In this document: positions 1 through 6,400 of the stretch, piece after piece
How positions within the stretch are numbered: the first letter of the stretch is position 1
How the letters are laid out: every line of letters begins with the position of its first letter
NCBI GenBank assembly: GCA_036257595.1
Contig: DATAFF010000080.1
Coordinates: 1 to 12,786, forward strand
Length of the DNA: 12,786 nt
Reading direction: 5' to 3'
DNA from: DATAFF01 sp036257595
Lineage (GTDB): Bacteria > Pseudomonadota > Alphaproteobacteria > Rhizobiales > Aestuariivirgaceae
Made by a program: the position numbers and the translations under genes
The notes under the pieces: model-generated
What the model was told of the DNA's origin: nothing
Database searches by the model: none
What the model saw: only the letters and a program-made list of their open reading frames with translations

Positions 1-12
1 AAGAAGACGTGA
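1..12 (+). CDS. nuoC: Probable last codons of nuoC (partial)
   Basis: The first four codons read Lys-Lys-Thr-stop (TGA at 10-12). In alphaproteobacterial nuo operons nuoC lies directly before nuoD, so this is probably the tail of NuoC, the 30-kDa peripheral-arm subunit. The other two frames also close within 45 bases, at TAG 14-16 and TAG 46-48, so the frame assignment rests on position only. The stop codon overlaps the start of the heptamer array, so the native nuoC end may have been altered by the insertion. The upstream sequence is needed to decide. Confidence 0.3.
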   Translation, partial: KKT

Positions 13-50
13 GTAGTGAGCGAATAGCGAATAGCGAATAGCGAATAGCG
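9..50 (+). repeat. Upstream heptamer array, (GTGAGTA/GCGAATA)n
   Basis: GTGAGTA at 9-15 is followed by a partial unit GTGA (16-19), then four exact copies of GCGAATA (20-26, 27-33, 34-40, 41-47) and a trailing GCG. Because 7 is not a multiple of 3, GCGAATA repeats place a TAG in every reading frame within 21 bases, so this array stops all + strand translation. The same units appear as reverse complements at 444-473. The array also supplies the in-frame stop (46-48) just upstream of the four-helix-bundle gene. Confidence 0.9.
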
Positions 51-66
51 GGCCGGGGGGTCGAGT

Positions 67-438
67 TTGGAGAATATCAACTCTTACAAGGACCTGAAGG
101 TCTGGAAGCCTGCGATGTCAGTTGCGGAACTTGCCTATAAAGCGACTCGCCACTTTCCGAGAGACGAAGTTTTCGGAATGAGTGCTCAGATTCGTCGGGC
201 AGCAACCTCCATCGCCGCGAACATCGCAGAGGGGCATGGGCGGGAGACGCCAGGTGCGTTCGTTCAGTTTGTTCGCATGTCGCAGGGTTCACTCAAAGAG
301 CTGGAGACATTGGTTCTGCTCGCGATGACTGTTTCTCTCGGAAATGCGGACGAATTGTCGCGGATGGTATCCAAATGTGATGAACTTGGGAAAATGCTTC
401 GATCACTGATCCGCTCCCTTCAGCGAGAAATGCAATGA
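67..438 (+). CDS. Four-helix-bundle protein of the 23S rRNA intervening-sequence (S23/IVP) family
   Basis: This is a 123-residue soluble helical protein. The N-terminal SYKDLKVW block (6-13), the central QIRRAATSIAANIAEGHGR block (41-59) and the later QGSLKELET block (73-81) are hallmarks of the family known as TIGR02436 / PF05635. Members were first named from ORFs inside 23S rRNA intervening sequences and share a fold with Avd of diversity-generating retroelements; their biochemical role is not established. Length is normal and no frameshift is seen. The start is TTG (67-69) with a G-rich stretch 7 bases upstream. The frame is closed at 46-48 and no ATG or GTG lies between, while the next ATG (115) would remove the conserved N-terminal block. 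G+C is about 52% by hand count, well below the nuo genes, and AAA, AAT and TTT codons are common, which suggests transfer. It is flanked by heptamer arrays and has no role in complex I that I can see. Confidence 0.9.
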   Translation: MENINSYKDLKVWKPAMSVAELAYKATRHFPRDEVFGMSAQIRRAATSIAANIAEGHGRETPGAFVQFVRMSQGSLKELETLVLLAMTVSLGNADELSRMVSKCDELGKMLRSLIRSLQREMQ

Positions 439-480
439 CCAACTACTCACTACTCACTATTCGCTATTCGCTAAATGACC
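434..480 (+). repeat. 7-bp direct repeat AATGACC bracketing the downstream array
   Basis: AATGACC is found at 434-440, across the four-helix-bundle stop codon, and at 474-480, across the nuoD start codon. The bases between them are the downstream heptamer array plus three bases. This could be a target-site or slippage duplication made when the array or cassette arrived, or chance. Confidence 0.45.
444..473 (+). repeat. Downstream heptamer array, complementary to the upstream one
   Basis: TACTCAC occurs at 444-450 and 451-457, then TATTCGC at 458-464 and 465-471, ending in TA. These are exact reverse complements of the GTGAGTA and GCGAATA units at 9-50. The 17 bases at 457-473 are complementary to 25-41 or 32-48, and the 12 bases at 446-457 are complementary to 9-20. 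On the + strand this array has no stop codon in any frame, unlike the upstream one. It ends one base before the nuoD ATG and occupies the place where a ribosome binding site should be. Confidence 0.9.
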
Positions 481-1665
481 GAGCAAACGCTAAGAAACTT
501 CACTATCAATTTCGGTCCGCAGCATCCGGCGGCGCATGGCGTGCTGCGCCTGGTGCTCGAGCTCGATGGCGAGGTGGTGACCCGCGTCGATCCGCATATC
601 GGGCTGCTTCACCGCGGCACCGAGAAGCTGATCGAGCACAAGACCTACCTCCAGGCCATCCCGTATTTCGACCGGCTCGACTATGTTGCGCCGATGAACC
701 AGGAGCACGGCTTTGCGCTCGCCGTCGAGCGGCTGCTCGGCCTTAAGGTGCCGCGGCGCGGGCAGCTCATCCGGGTGCTTTATTGCGAGATCGGGCGGCT
801 CCTGTCGCATCTCCTCAACATCACCACTCAGGCTCTGGATGTCGGCGCGCTGACCCCGCCGCTATGGGGCTTCGAGGAGCGCGAGAAGCTGATGGTGTTC
901 TATGAGCGCGCCTCGGGGTCGCGGATGCATGCCGCCTATTTCCGCCCGGGCGGCGTCCATCAGGACCTGCCGCCGGAGCTCCTCGACGACATCTGGGGCT
1001 TCTGCGAGTATCACCCCAAGGTGCTCGACGACATCGAGGGGCTGCTCACCGACAACCGCATCTTCAAGCAGCGCAATGTCGATATCGGCGTCATCTCGCT
1101 GGAGGAGGCCTTTGCCTGGGGCTTTTCCGGCGTCATGGTGCGGGGCTCTGGCGCCGCCTGGGACCTCCGCAAGGCACAGCCTTATGAATGCTATGACGAG
1201 CTCGCCTTCGACATACCGGTCGGCAAGAACGGCGATTGCTACGACCGCTATCTGATCCGCATGGAGGAGATGCGCCAGTCGGTCAGGATCATGATCCAGT
1301 GCCTGGAGCGGCTGGCCTCGGCGGAAGGGCAGGGGCCGGTGTCGGCCGATGACGGCAAGGTGGTACCGCCGAGGCGCGAGGAGATGAAGCGCTCCATGGA
1401 AGCGCTCATCCACCATTTCAAGCTCTATACCGAGGGCTACCGGGTGCCCGAGGGCGAGGTCTATGCCGCGGTCGAGGCGCCCAAGGGCGAGTTCGGCGTC
1501 TATCTCGTGTCGGACGGCACCAACAAGCCCTATCGCTGCAAGATCCGCGCGCCGAGCTTCCCGCATCTCCAGGCCATGGATTTCCTGTGCCGCGGCCACA
1601 TGCTGGCCGATGTCTCGGCGGTGCTTGGCTCCATCGATATCGTTTTCGGCGAGATCGACCGATGA
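475..1665 (+). CDS. nuoD: NADH-quinone oxidoreductase subunit D (49-kDa type)
   Basis: NuoD is a peripheral-arm subunit that forms most of the ubiquinone pocket with NuoB and NuoH. It descends from the large subunit of [NiFe] hydrogenases but carries no metal site. The protein has 396 residues, a normal length for a stand-alone NuoD. The N-terminal loop NFGPQHPAAHG (12-22) carries His17 and His21, and Tyr70 lies in DRLDYV; by family comparison this His/Tyr pair contacts the quinone head group. The C-terminus ends in the usual VFGEIDR. The start at 475 is supported by the conserved MTEQ-LRNF opening. Directly upstream is heptamer-repeat DNA without a Shine-Dalgarno, which is odd for an abundant subunit; translation may depend on coupling to the preceding gene. 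It overlaps nuoE by four bases (ATGA). Confidence 0.98.
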   Translation: MTEQTLRNFTINFGPQHPAAHGVLRLVLELDGEVVTRVDPHIGLLHRGTEKLIEHKTYLQAIPYFDRLDYVAPMNQEHGFALAVERLLGLKVPRRGQLIRVLYCEIGRLLSHLLNITTQALDVGALTPPLWGFEEREKLMVFYERASGSRMHAAYFRPGGVHQDLPPELLDDIWGFCEYHPKVLDDIEGLLTDNRIFKQRNVDIGVISLEEAFAWGFSGVMVRGSGAAWDLRKAQPYECYDELAFDIPVGKNGDCYDRYLIRMEEMRQSVRIMIQCLERLASAEGQGPVSADDGKVVPPRREEMKRSMEALIHHFKLYTEGYRVPEGEVYAAVEAPKGEFGVYLVSDGTNKPYRCKIRAPSFPHLQAMDFLCRGHMLADVSAVLGSIDIVFGEIDR

Positions 1666-2273
1666 GCGTGCGCCGTCTCGATCCCGTCCAGCCCGAGAGC
1701 TTCGCTTTCACGCCGGAGAACCTGCGCTGGGCCGAGGAGATCATGAGCCACTATCCGCCGGGCAAGCAGGCCTCGGCGGTGCTGCTGCTGCTGTGGCGCG
1801 CCCAGGAGCAGGAAGGCTGGCTCTCCCGGCCGGCCATCGAATATATCGCTAAGCTCCTGGAGATGGCCTATATCCGGGTCTATGAGGTGGCCACCTTCTA
1901 CACCATGTTCCAGCTGTCGCCGGTCGGCCGGCGGGCTCATTTCCTGGTGTGCGGGACGACGCCCTGCATGCTGCGCGGGGCGGAGGAGCTGATCGCCGTC
2001 TGCCGGCGCCGCATCGCTTCCGATCCCCACCAGCTGTCGGCCGATGGCGATTTCTCCTGGGAGGAGGCGGAGTGCCTCGGTGCCTGTGTCAACGCGCCGA
2101 TGGTGCAGGTCGGCGGCGATACCTATGAGGACCTCAGCCCCGAAAGATTGGAGCAGATCATCGAGATGCTTGCACGCGGCGAGCGGCCGCCGCCCGGCCC
2201 GCAGAACGGTCGGCAGTTCGCCGCACCGGAAGGCGGGCCGACCACGCTCAAGAAGCCTTCGGAGACGCCGTGA
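1662..2273 (+). CDS. nuoE: NADH-quinone oxidoreductase subunit E (24-kDa type)
   Basis: NuoE is a thioredoxin-like peripheral subunit that holds the [2Fe-2S] cluster N1a next to the FMN of NuoF. The 203-residue product has the four ligands in the family pattern C-x4-C and C-x3-C: Cys97 and Cys102 (CGTTPC), Cys138 and Cys142 (CLGAC). Residues 17-85 form the helical N-terminal domain. The last 30 residues or so are a Pro/Gly-rich tail not needed for the fold, as is common in alphaproteobacterial NuoE. The ATG overlaps the nuoD stop as ATGA, which implies coupled translation, and no strong Shine-Dalgarno is visible. The stop overlaps the nuoF ATG as TGATG. Confidence 0.97.
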   Translation: MSVRRLDPVQPESFAFTPENLRWAEEIMSHYPPGKQASAVLLLLWRAQEQEGWLSRPAIEYIAKLLEMAYIRVYEVATFYTMFQLSPVGRRAHFLVCGTTPCMLRGAEELIAVCRRRIASDPHQLSADGDFSWEEAECLGACVNAPMVQVGGDTYEDLSPERLEQIIEMLARGERPPPGPQNGRQFAAPEGGPTTLKKPSETP

Positions 2274-3580
2274 TGCTCGACGACAAGGACCGAATCTTCA
2301 CCAATCTCTACGGGCTCCATGACTGGCGGCTCAAGGCGGCGATGCGGCGCGGCGCCTGGGACGGCACGGCGGCGCTCATCGCCATGGGCCGGCCGGCGCT
2401 GATCGAGCAGGTCAAGGCGAGCGGGCTGCGCGGCCGCGGCGGCGCCGGCTTCCCGACCGGCCTCAAATGGTCCTTCATGCCGAAGGAGATCGGCGAGCGG
2501 CCGCACTATCTGGTGGTCAATGCCGACGAGTCGGAGCCCGGCACCTGCAAGGACCGGGAGATCATGCGCCATGATCCGCATCTGCTCGTCGAGGGATGCC
2601 TCGTCGCCGGCGCGGCCATGGGCTGCCATGTCGGCTACATCTATGTCCGCGGCGAGTTCATCCGCGAGCGCGAGGTTCTCGAGGCGGCGATCGCGGAAGC
2701 ACGCGATGCCCGGCTGATCGGCCGCAACAACATCAATGGCTGGGACTTCGACCTCCATGTCCATCACGGGGCCGGCGCCTATATATGCGGCGAGGAAACG
2801 GCGATGCTCGAGAGCCTCGAGGGCAAGAAGGGCGAGCCCAGGATGAAGCCGCCCTTTCCGGCCAATGTCGGCCTCTATGGCGCACCCACCACCATCAACA
2901 ATGTCGAATCGATCGCCGTCGTGCCGACCATCCTCAGGCGCGGGGCGGCGTGGTTCGCCAGCATCGGGCGGCCGAACAATGTCGGCACCAAGCTGTTCTG
3001 CATCTCGGGCCATGTGAACCGGCCGTGCACCGTCGAGGAGGCGATGGGCATCACCTTCCGCGAGCTGGTCGAGACCCATTGCGGCGGGGTGCGCGGCGGC
3101 TTCGACAATCTCCTGGCGGTGATCCCGGGCGGCTCGTCGGTGCCGTGCGTCCCGGCGCATGAGATCATCGACTGCCCGCTCGATTTCGACTCGCTGCGCA
3201 ACCTCAAATCCGGGCTCGGGACCGCGGCGGTGATCGTCATGGACAAGTCGACCGACATCATCCGCGCCATCGCCCGGCTGGCCCGCTTCTACCAGCATGA
3301 GTCCTGCGGCCAGTGCACGCCCTGCCGCGAGGGCACGGGGTGGATGTGGCGGGTGCTGACCCGGATGGCGGATGGTCGCGCCGAGAAGGGCGAGATCGAC
3401 ATGCTGCTCGACGTGTCCTATCAGATCGAGGGTCACACCATCTGTGCCCTGGGCGATGCCGCGGCCTGGCCGGTGCAGGGCCTGATCCGGCATTTCCGTC
3501 ACGTGATCGAAGAGCGGATCGACCGCTACAGCGCCAATGCCGACGGCCAAGGCGCGGTGGCGGCCAAAGCCGCCGAATGA
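2273..3580 (+). CDS. nuoF: NADH-quinone oxidoreductase subunit F (51-kDa type, FMN and NADH binding)
   Basis: NuoF oxidises NADH with FMN and passes electrons to the [4Fe-4S] cluster N3. The product has 435 residues. The FMN/NADH-binding glycine-rich segment GLRGRGGAGFPTGLKW lies at 51-66, a second nucleotide-binding segment GAGAYICGEETA at 166-177, and the N3 ligands are Cys345, Cys348, Cys351 (ESCGQCTPC) and Cys391 (TICALGD). I prefer ATG 2273 to GTG 2270 because the family starts with MLDDKDRIF and a GGAGA lies 7 bases upstream. The gene overlaps the nuoE stop by one base. Its own stop is embedded in ATGA (3577-3580), which begins a short ORF leading to the next gene. Confidence 0.98.
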   Translation: MLDDKDRIFTNLYGLHDWRLKAAMRRGAWDGTAALIAMGRPALIEQVKASGLRGRGGAGFPTGLKWSFMPKEIGERPHYLVVNADESEPGTCKDREIMRHDPHLLVEGCLVAGAAMGCHVGYIYVRGEFIREREVLEAAIAEARDARLIGRNNINGWDFDLHVHHGAGAYICGEETAMLESLEGKKGEPRMKPPFPANVGLYGAPTTINNVESIAVVPTILRRGAAWFASIGRPNNVGTKLFCISGHVNRPCTVEEAMGITFRELVETHCGGVRGGFDNLLAVIPGGSSVPCVPAHEIIDCPLDFDSLRNLKSGLGTAAVIVMDKSTDIIRAIARLARFYQHESCGQCTPCREGTGWMWRVLTRMADGRAEKGEIDMLLDVSYQIEGHTICALGDAAAWPVQGLIRHFRHVIEERIDRYSANADGQGAVAAKAAE

Positions 3581-3621
3581 AGGAGGAGTTCGAGAAGAAA
3601 ACCGTGGAGACACCGTCATGA
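3577..3621 (+). CDS. Possible 14-codon coupling ORF between nuoF and orf85
   Basis: ATG 3577 overlaps the nuoF stop (ATGA) and the reading frame runs 14 codons to TGA 3619-3621, which overlaps the ATG of the next gene (ATGA again). The peptide would be MKEEFEKKTVETPS, highly charged. A strong AAGGAGGAG sits inside it at 3580-3588, too far from the downstream ATG to serve as its ribosome binding site. It may be a real small ORF that couples translation of nuoF to orf85, or simply a chance reading. Confidence 0.3.
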   Translation: MKEEFEKKTVETPS

Positions 3622-3875
3622 ATCTGGGGTTTGGGAACCCGCTGCCGCTCATCCTCGCCCGCATGGTCGCCCAATCGGGCACCGCCGCCGCTGCCTGGTC
3701 GGGCATGTGGTACGGGCTTGCCATGGGCGCGATGAACGCCGCGACACGCAACGCCGGTCAGCCTGCCGACGAACCGGCGCCGGAGCCCGAAATGGCAAAG
3801 CCGGCGCCGCCGATCGCGCTTGCACGATCATCGGCCAAGGCGACGGGCCGCAAGAGCGGCGCGCCGCGCCGGTAG
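3618..3875 (+). CDS. Small hypothetical protein (85 aa) between nuoF and nuoG
   Basis: I do not recognise this protein. Residues 7-45 are hydrophobic to amphipathic, rich in Ala, Met and Trp (WSGMWYGLAMGAMNAA), and could lie in or on the membrane as one helix. Residues 49-68 are a Pro/Ala/Glu linker, and the C-terminus is basic (Arg, Lys). The start at 3618 has GGAG at 3606-3609, eight bases upstream, and overlaps the end of the 14-codon ORF. The gene is co-oriented with the nuo genes, has matching G+C, and is followed 18 bases later by another small gene. Paracoccus and Rhodobacter nuo clusters are known to contain extra unidentified reading frames; whether this is one of them needs a homology search. 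A larger frame opens at 3537, but it overlaps nuoF and lacks a better ribosome binding site. Confidence 0.65.
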   Translation: MNLGFGNPLPLILARMVAQSGTAAAAWSGMWYGLAMGAMNAATRNAGQPADEPAPEPEMAKPAPPIALARSSAKATGRKSGAPRR

Positions 3876-3893
3876 CGGGAGGGCGGGAAGCCG

Positions 3894-4283
3894 GTGCTCG
3901 AATGGCTGAAGCGGAAATTGCGCGGCTCGACCGCCGCGGTCACGCCTGAGCAGCGCGACCAACGGGCGGCGCTCGACGCGTATTGCCGCTTCATCGCCGG
4001 CCGCCCGTCGCTGGTTGCCGAGGAAAAGGAGCTGCCGCATCCCAAGCCCATGCTGGTCGAGACGCTGCGCCAGGAAGTCTGGGAGGCGCTCAACTTGCGC
4101 GACTTCAAGCGCTATGACCGGCTGAAGGATGCCTGGATCATGCTGTGCAATTTCCAAGATGCGGATGGTTGCCGGGCGCGCGGCCAGGCGCCCGAGACGG
4201 TTATGATCAGCGAGGTCCGCCTGCTGCTCACCGAGCTCGACGACATGGCCGCCAGACTCGGTCCGCCCAAGGCGCAAGGATAA
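3894..4283 (+). CDS. Hypothetical soluble protein (129 aa) between nuoF and nuoG
   Basis: The function is not recognised. The protein starts with an amphipathic basic helix (MLEWLKRKLRG) and continues as a mainly helical, charged, soluble chain with no signal peptide or membrane segment. Three cysteines (31, 85, 93) do not form a known Fe-S motif. The GTG start at 3894 is preceded by a purine-rich GGGAGGGCGGGAAG, a good ribosome binding site. The stop is 8 bases before nuoG, with the nuoG Shine-Dalgarno AAGGA inside its last codons, so the two genes are tightly linked. Position between the two NADH-module subunits makes an accessory or assembly role for complex I possible; this is inference from context only. 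Confidence 0.75.
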   Translation: MLEWLKRKLRGSTAAVTPEQRDQRAALDAYCRFIAGRPSLVAEEKELPHPKPMLVETLRQEVWEALNLRDFKRYDRLKDAWIMLCNFQDADGCRARGQAPETVMISEVRLLLTELDDMAARLGPPKAQG

Positions 4284-4291
4284 AGCGAACC

Positions 4292-6385
4292 ATGCCGAAG
4301 CTGCTCATCGATGGGGTCGAGACCGAGGTCGAGAACGGCCTGACGCTGATCCAGGCCTGCGAGCTGGCTGGCGCCGAGATCCCGCGCTTCTGCTACCATG
4401 AGCGGCTGTCGATCGCCGGCAATTGCCGCATGTGCCTCGTCGAGGTCAAGGGCATGCCGAAGCCGCAGGCGTCCTGCGCGCTGTCGGTCAACGATCTGCG
4501 CCCCGGCCCCAATGGCGAGCTGCCCGAGGTGTTCACCCGCTCGAAGATGGTGAAGAAGGCGCGCGAGGGGGTGATGGAGTTCCTGCTCATCAACCACCCG
4601 CTCGACTGCCCGATCTGCGACCAGGGCGGCGAATGCGATCTCCAGGACCAGGCGATGGCCTATGGAATCGACCGCAACCGCTTCGCCGAGAACAAGCGGG
4701 CGGTCGAGGACAAATATATCGGTCCGCTGGTCAAGACCTCGATGAACCGCTGCATCCACTGCACGCGCTGCGTCCGCTTCACCGCCGAGGTCGGCGGCAC
4801 GGAAGAGCTCGGCGCCATCGGGCGCGGCGAGGACATGGAGATCACCACTTATCTCGAACGCGCCATGACCTCCGAGCTTCAGGGCAATGTCATCGACCTT
4901 TGCCCGGTCGGCGCGCTGACGTCGCGACCCTATGAGTTCCGCGGCCGCCCCTGGGAGCTGCGCAAGATCGAATCGATCGACGTGATGGACGCGGTCGGCT
5001 CCAACATCCGCCTCGATGCGCGCGGTCGCGAGGTGATGCGGATCCTGCCGCGCACCCATGAGGACGTGAACGAGGAGTGGATCTCCGACAAAACCCGCTT
5101 CGTCTGGGACGGGCTGAAGGCGCAACGCCTCGATCGGCCCTATATCCGTGACGGCGGCCGGCTGCGCCCGGCCGGCTGGACGGAGGCGCTGACGCTGGCC
5201 GCCGAGCGGATCAAGGCCACCGCGCCATCGCGCATGGCGGCGCTGATCGGCGATCTCGCCGCGGTCGAGGAGGTGTTCGCCCTCAAGCTCATGATGGAGC
5301 GCCTCGAGGTGCCCCATATCGATTGCCGCGAGCCGCATTCGCCGCTCGGCAGCCGCGGCGGCCGGGCCGGCTATCTGTTCAACGCCAGCATTGCCGGCAT
5401 CGACCGGGCCGACGCCATTCTCATCATCGGCGCCAATCCGCGGCGCGAGGCGACGGTGCTCAATGCCCGCATCCGCCGCGCCTTCCGGGCGCGCGGCGTG
5501 CCAATCGGGGTGATCGGCGAGGGGGCCGACCTCACCTATCCTTATGACCATCTCGGCCATGGCGCCGACACGCTGGCGGAGCTGCAGGCCGGGCGGCTGC
5601 CGTTCATCGAGGCTCTGCGCAAGGCGGAGCGGCCGCTCATCATCATCGGCGCCGGGGCCTATGCGCAGCCTCATGGCGGCGCCGTGCTCGGCGCTGCAGC
5701 GCGGCTCGCGCTCGATGTCGGCGCGGTCAAGGAGGGCTGGAACGGCTTCTCGGTGCTGCATGTCGCGGCCGGCCGGGTCGGCGCTCTCGAGCTCTGTGCC
5801 TTGCCGCAGAATGGCGGGCGCGACACCGCCGGCATTCTCGACGGCACCCGGGCAGGCGAGATCGAGCTCGTCTATCTGCTCGGCGCCGACGAGCTCGACA
5901 TGGCGGCGCTCGGCAAGGCCTTCGTCATCTATCAGGGCACCCATGGCGATGCCGGCGCGCATCGTGCCGACATCATCTTCCCCGGCGCGGCCTATAGCGA
6001 GAAATCCGCGACCTTCCTCAACACCGAAGGACGGCCGCAGCTGACGCGGCGCGCCCTCTTCCCGCCCGGCGAGGCGCGCGACGACTGGGCAATCCTGCGC
6101 GCCCTGTCGGAACGCCTCGGCGCCACCTTGCCCTTCGACACGCTCGATCAGCTGCGGGCGACGCTTTACGACAGGCTGCCGCATCTGGCGCTGGTCGACG
6201 ACATCACACCGGCCGATCCGGCGACGCTCGGCGAGCTCGCCACCGCCGGCGGGGCGCTCCGCCATGGCGCCTTCCGCAGCCCGATCAAGGACTATTACTT
6301 CACCAACCCGATCGCACGCGCCTCGCGGATCATGGCCGAATGCTCCAAGCTCAGGCGCGAGCGCCGGCTGGAAGCGGCGGAGTAG
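4292..6385 (+). CDS. nuoG: NADH-quinone oxidoreductase subunit G (75-kDa type)
   Basis: NuoG is the large Fe-S subunit of the NADH module and carries electrons from NuoF toward NuoI. The product has 697 residues. An N-terminal ferredoxin-like domain has [2Fe-2S] N1b ligands Cys34, Cys45, Cys48 and Cys62. Next come the His-ligated N5 site (His102, Cys106, Cys109, Cys115) and the N4 site (Cys154, Cys157, Cys160, Cys204). A molybdopterin-oxidoreductase-like domain without visible cofactor ligands follows. The extra N7 cysteines of E. coli and Thermus are absent after residue 204, as in mitochondrial and alphaproteobacterial enzymes. The start at 4292 has AAGGA 11 bases upstream and matches the family opening PKLLIDG; the longer frame from 4145 lies inside the preceding gene. 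Confidence 0.98.
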   Translation: MPKLLIDGVETEVENGLTLIQACELAGAEIPRFCYHERLSIAGNCRMCLVEVKGMPKPQASCALSVNDLRPGPNGELPEVFTRSKMVKKAREGVMEFLLINHPLDCPICDQGGECDLQDQAMAYGIDRNRFAENKRAVEDKYIGPLVKTSMNRCIHCTRCVRFTAEVGGTEELGAIGRGEDMEITTYLERAMTSELQGNVIDLCPVGALTSRPYEFRGRPWELRKIESIDVMDAVGSNIRLDARGREVMRILPRTHEDVNEEWISDKTRFVWDGLKAQRLDRPYIRDGGRLRPAGWTEALTLAAERIKATAPSRMAALIGDLAAVEEVFALKLMMERLEVPHIDCREPHSPLGSRGGRAGYLFNASIAGIDRADAILIIGANPRREATVLNARIRRAFRARGVPIGVIGEGADLTYPYDHLGHGADTLAELQAGRLPFIEALRKAERPLIIIGAGAYAQPHGGAVLGAAARLALDVGAVKEGWNGFSVLHVAAGRVGALELCALPQNGGRDTAGILDGTRAGEIELVYLLGADELDMAALGKAFVIYQGTHGDAGAHRADIIFPGAAYSEKSATFLNTEGRPQLTRRALFPPGEARDDWAILRALSERLGATLPFDTLDQLRATLYDRLPHLALVDDITPADPATLGELATAGGALRHGAFRSPIKDYYFTNPIARASRIMAECSKLRRERRLEAAE

Positions 6386-6400
6386 GGCGGATGAACGGAA

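Larger units (their letters stand above)
9..473. other. Putative inserted cassette: heptamer arrays plus four-helix-bundle gene
   Basis: The low-G+C gene and both repeat arrays form one compact unit of about 465 bases between two genes that are normally adjacent. There is no transposase, integrase or reverse transcriptase in or near it. The two arrays are not a simple terminal inverted repeat: reading the + strand, both sides place the GTGAGTA-type block left of the GCGAATA-type block, with each block inverted on the downstream side. That it moves as a unit is inferred from composition and position, not shown. Confidence 0.45.

Noticed and set aside
9..50. CRISPR-like or cyanobacterial-style short tandem repeat
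   Set aside because: Units are 7 bp with no spacers, so not CRISPR. No cas genes are present.
67..438. Avd protein of a diversity-generating retroelement
   Set aside because: The fold family is related, but no reverse transcriptase, template repeat or variable repeat is present, and the sequence fits the S23/IVP branch.
115..438. ATG 115 as start of the four-helix-bundle gene
   Set aside because: It would drop the conserved SYKDLKVW block and lacks a good ribosome binding site; TTG 67 is the only upstream start before the in-frame stop.
435..746. 103-codon frame beginning with ATGA overlap at the end of the four-helix-bundle gene and running out of frame into nuoD
   Set aside because: It reads through repeat DNA and then a shifted nuoD, giving an Arg/Ala-rich product; the nuoD frame is certain. 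Its only possible meaning is as a reinitiation artefact.
2270..2275. GTG 2270 as nuoF start
   Set aside because: ATG 2273 matches the conserved N-terminus, and GTG would add a single extra residue.
2123..3751. Long antisense open frame (542 codons) opposite nuoF, with similar ones opposite nuoG, nuoL and nuoM
   Set aside because: High-G+C codon bias on the sense strand leaves the antisense frame open. The translations are low-complexity His/Arg/Glu/Asp-rich with no family motif, and the sense genes are certain.
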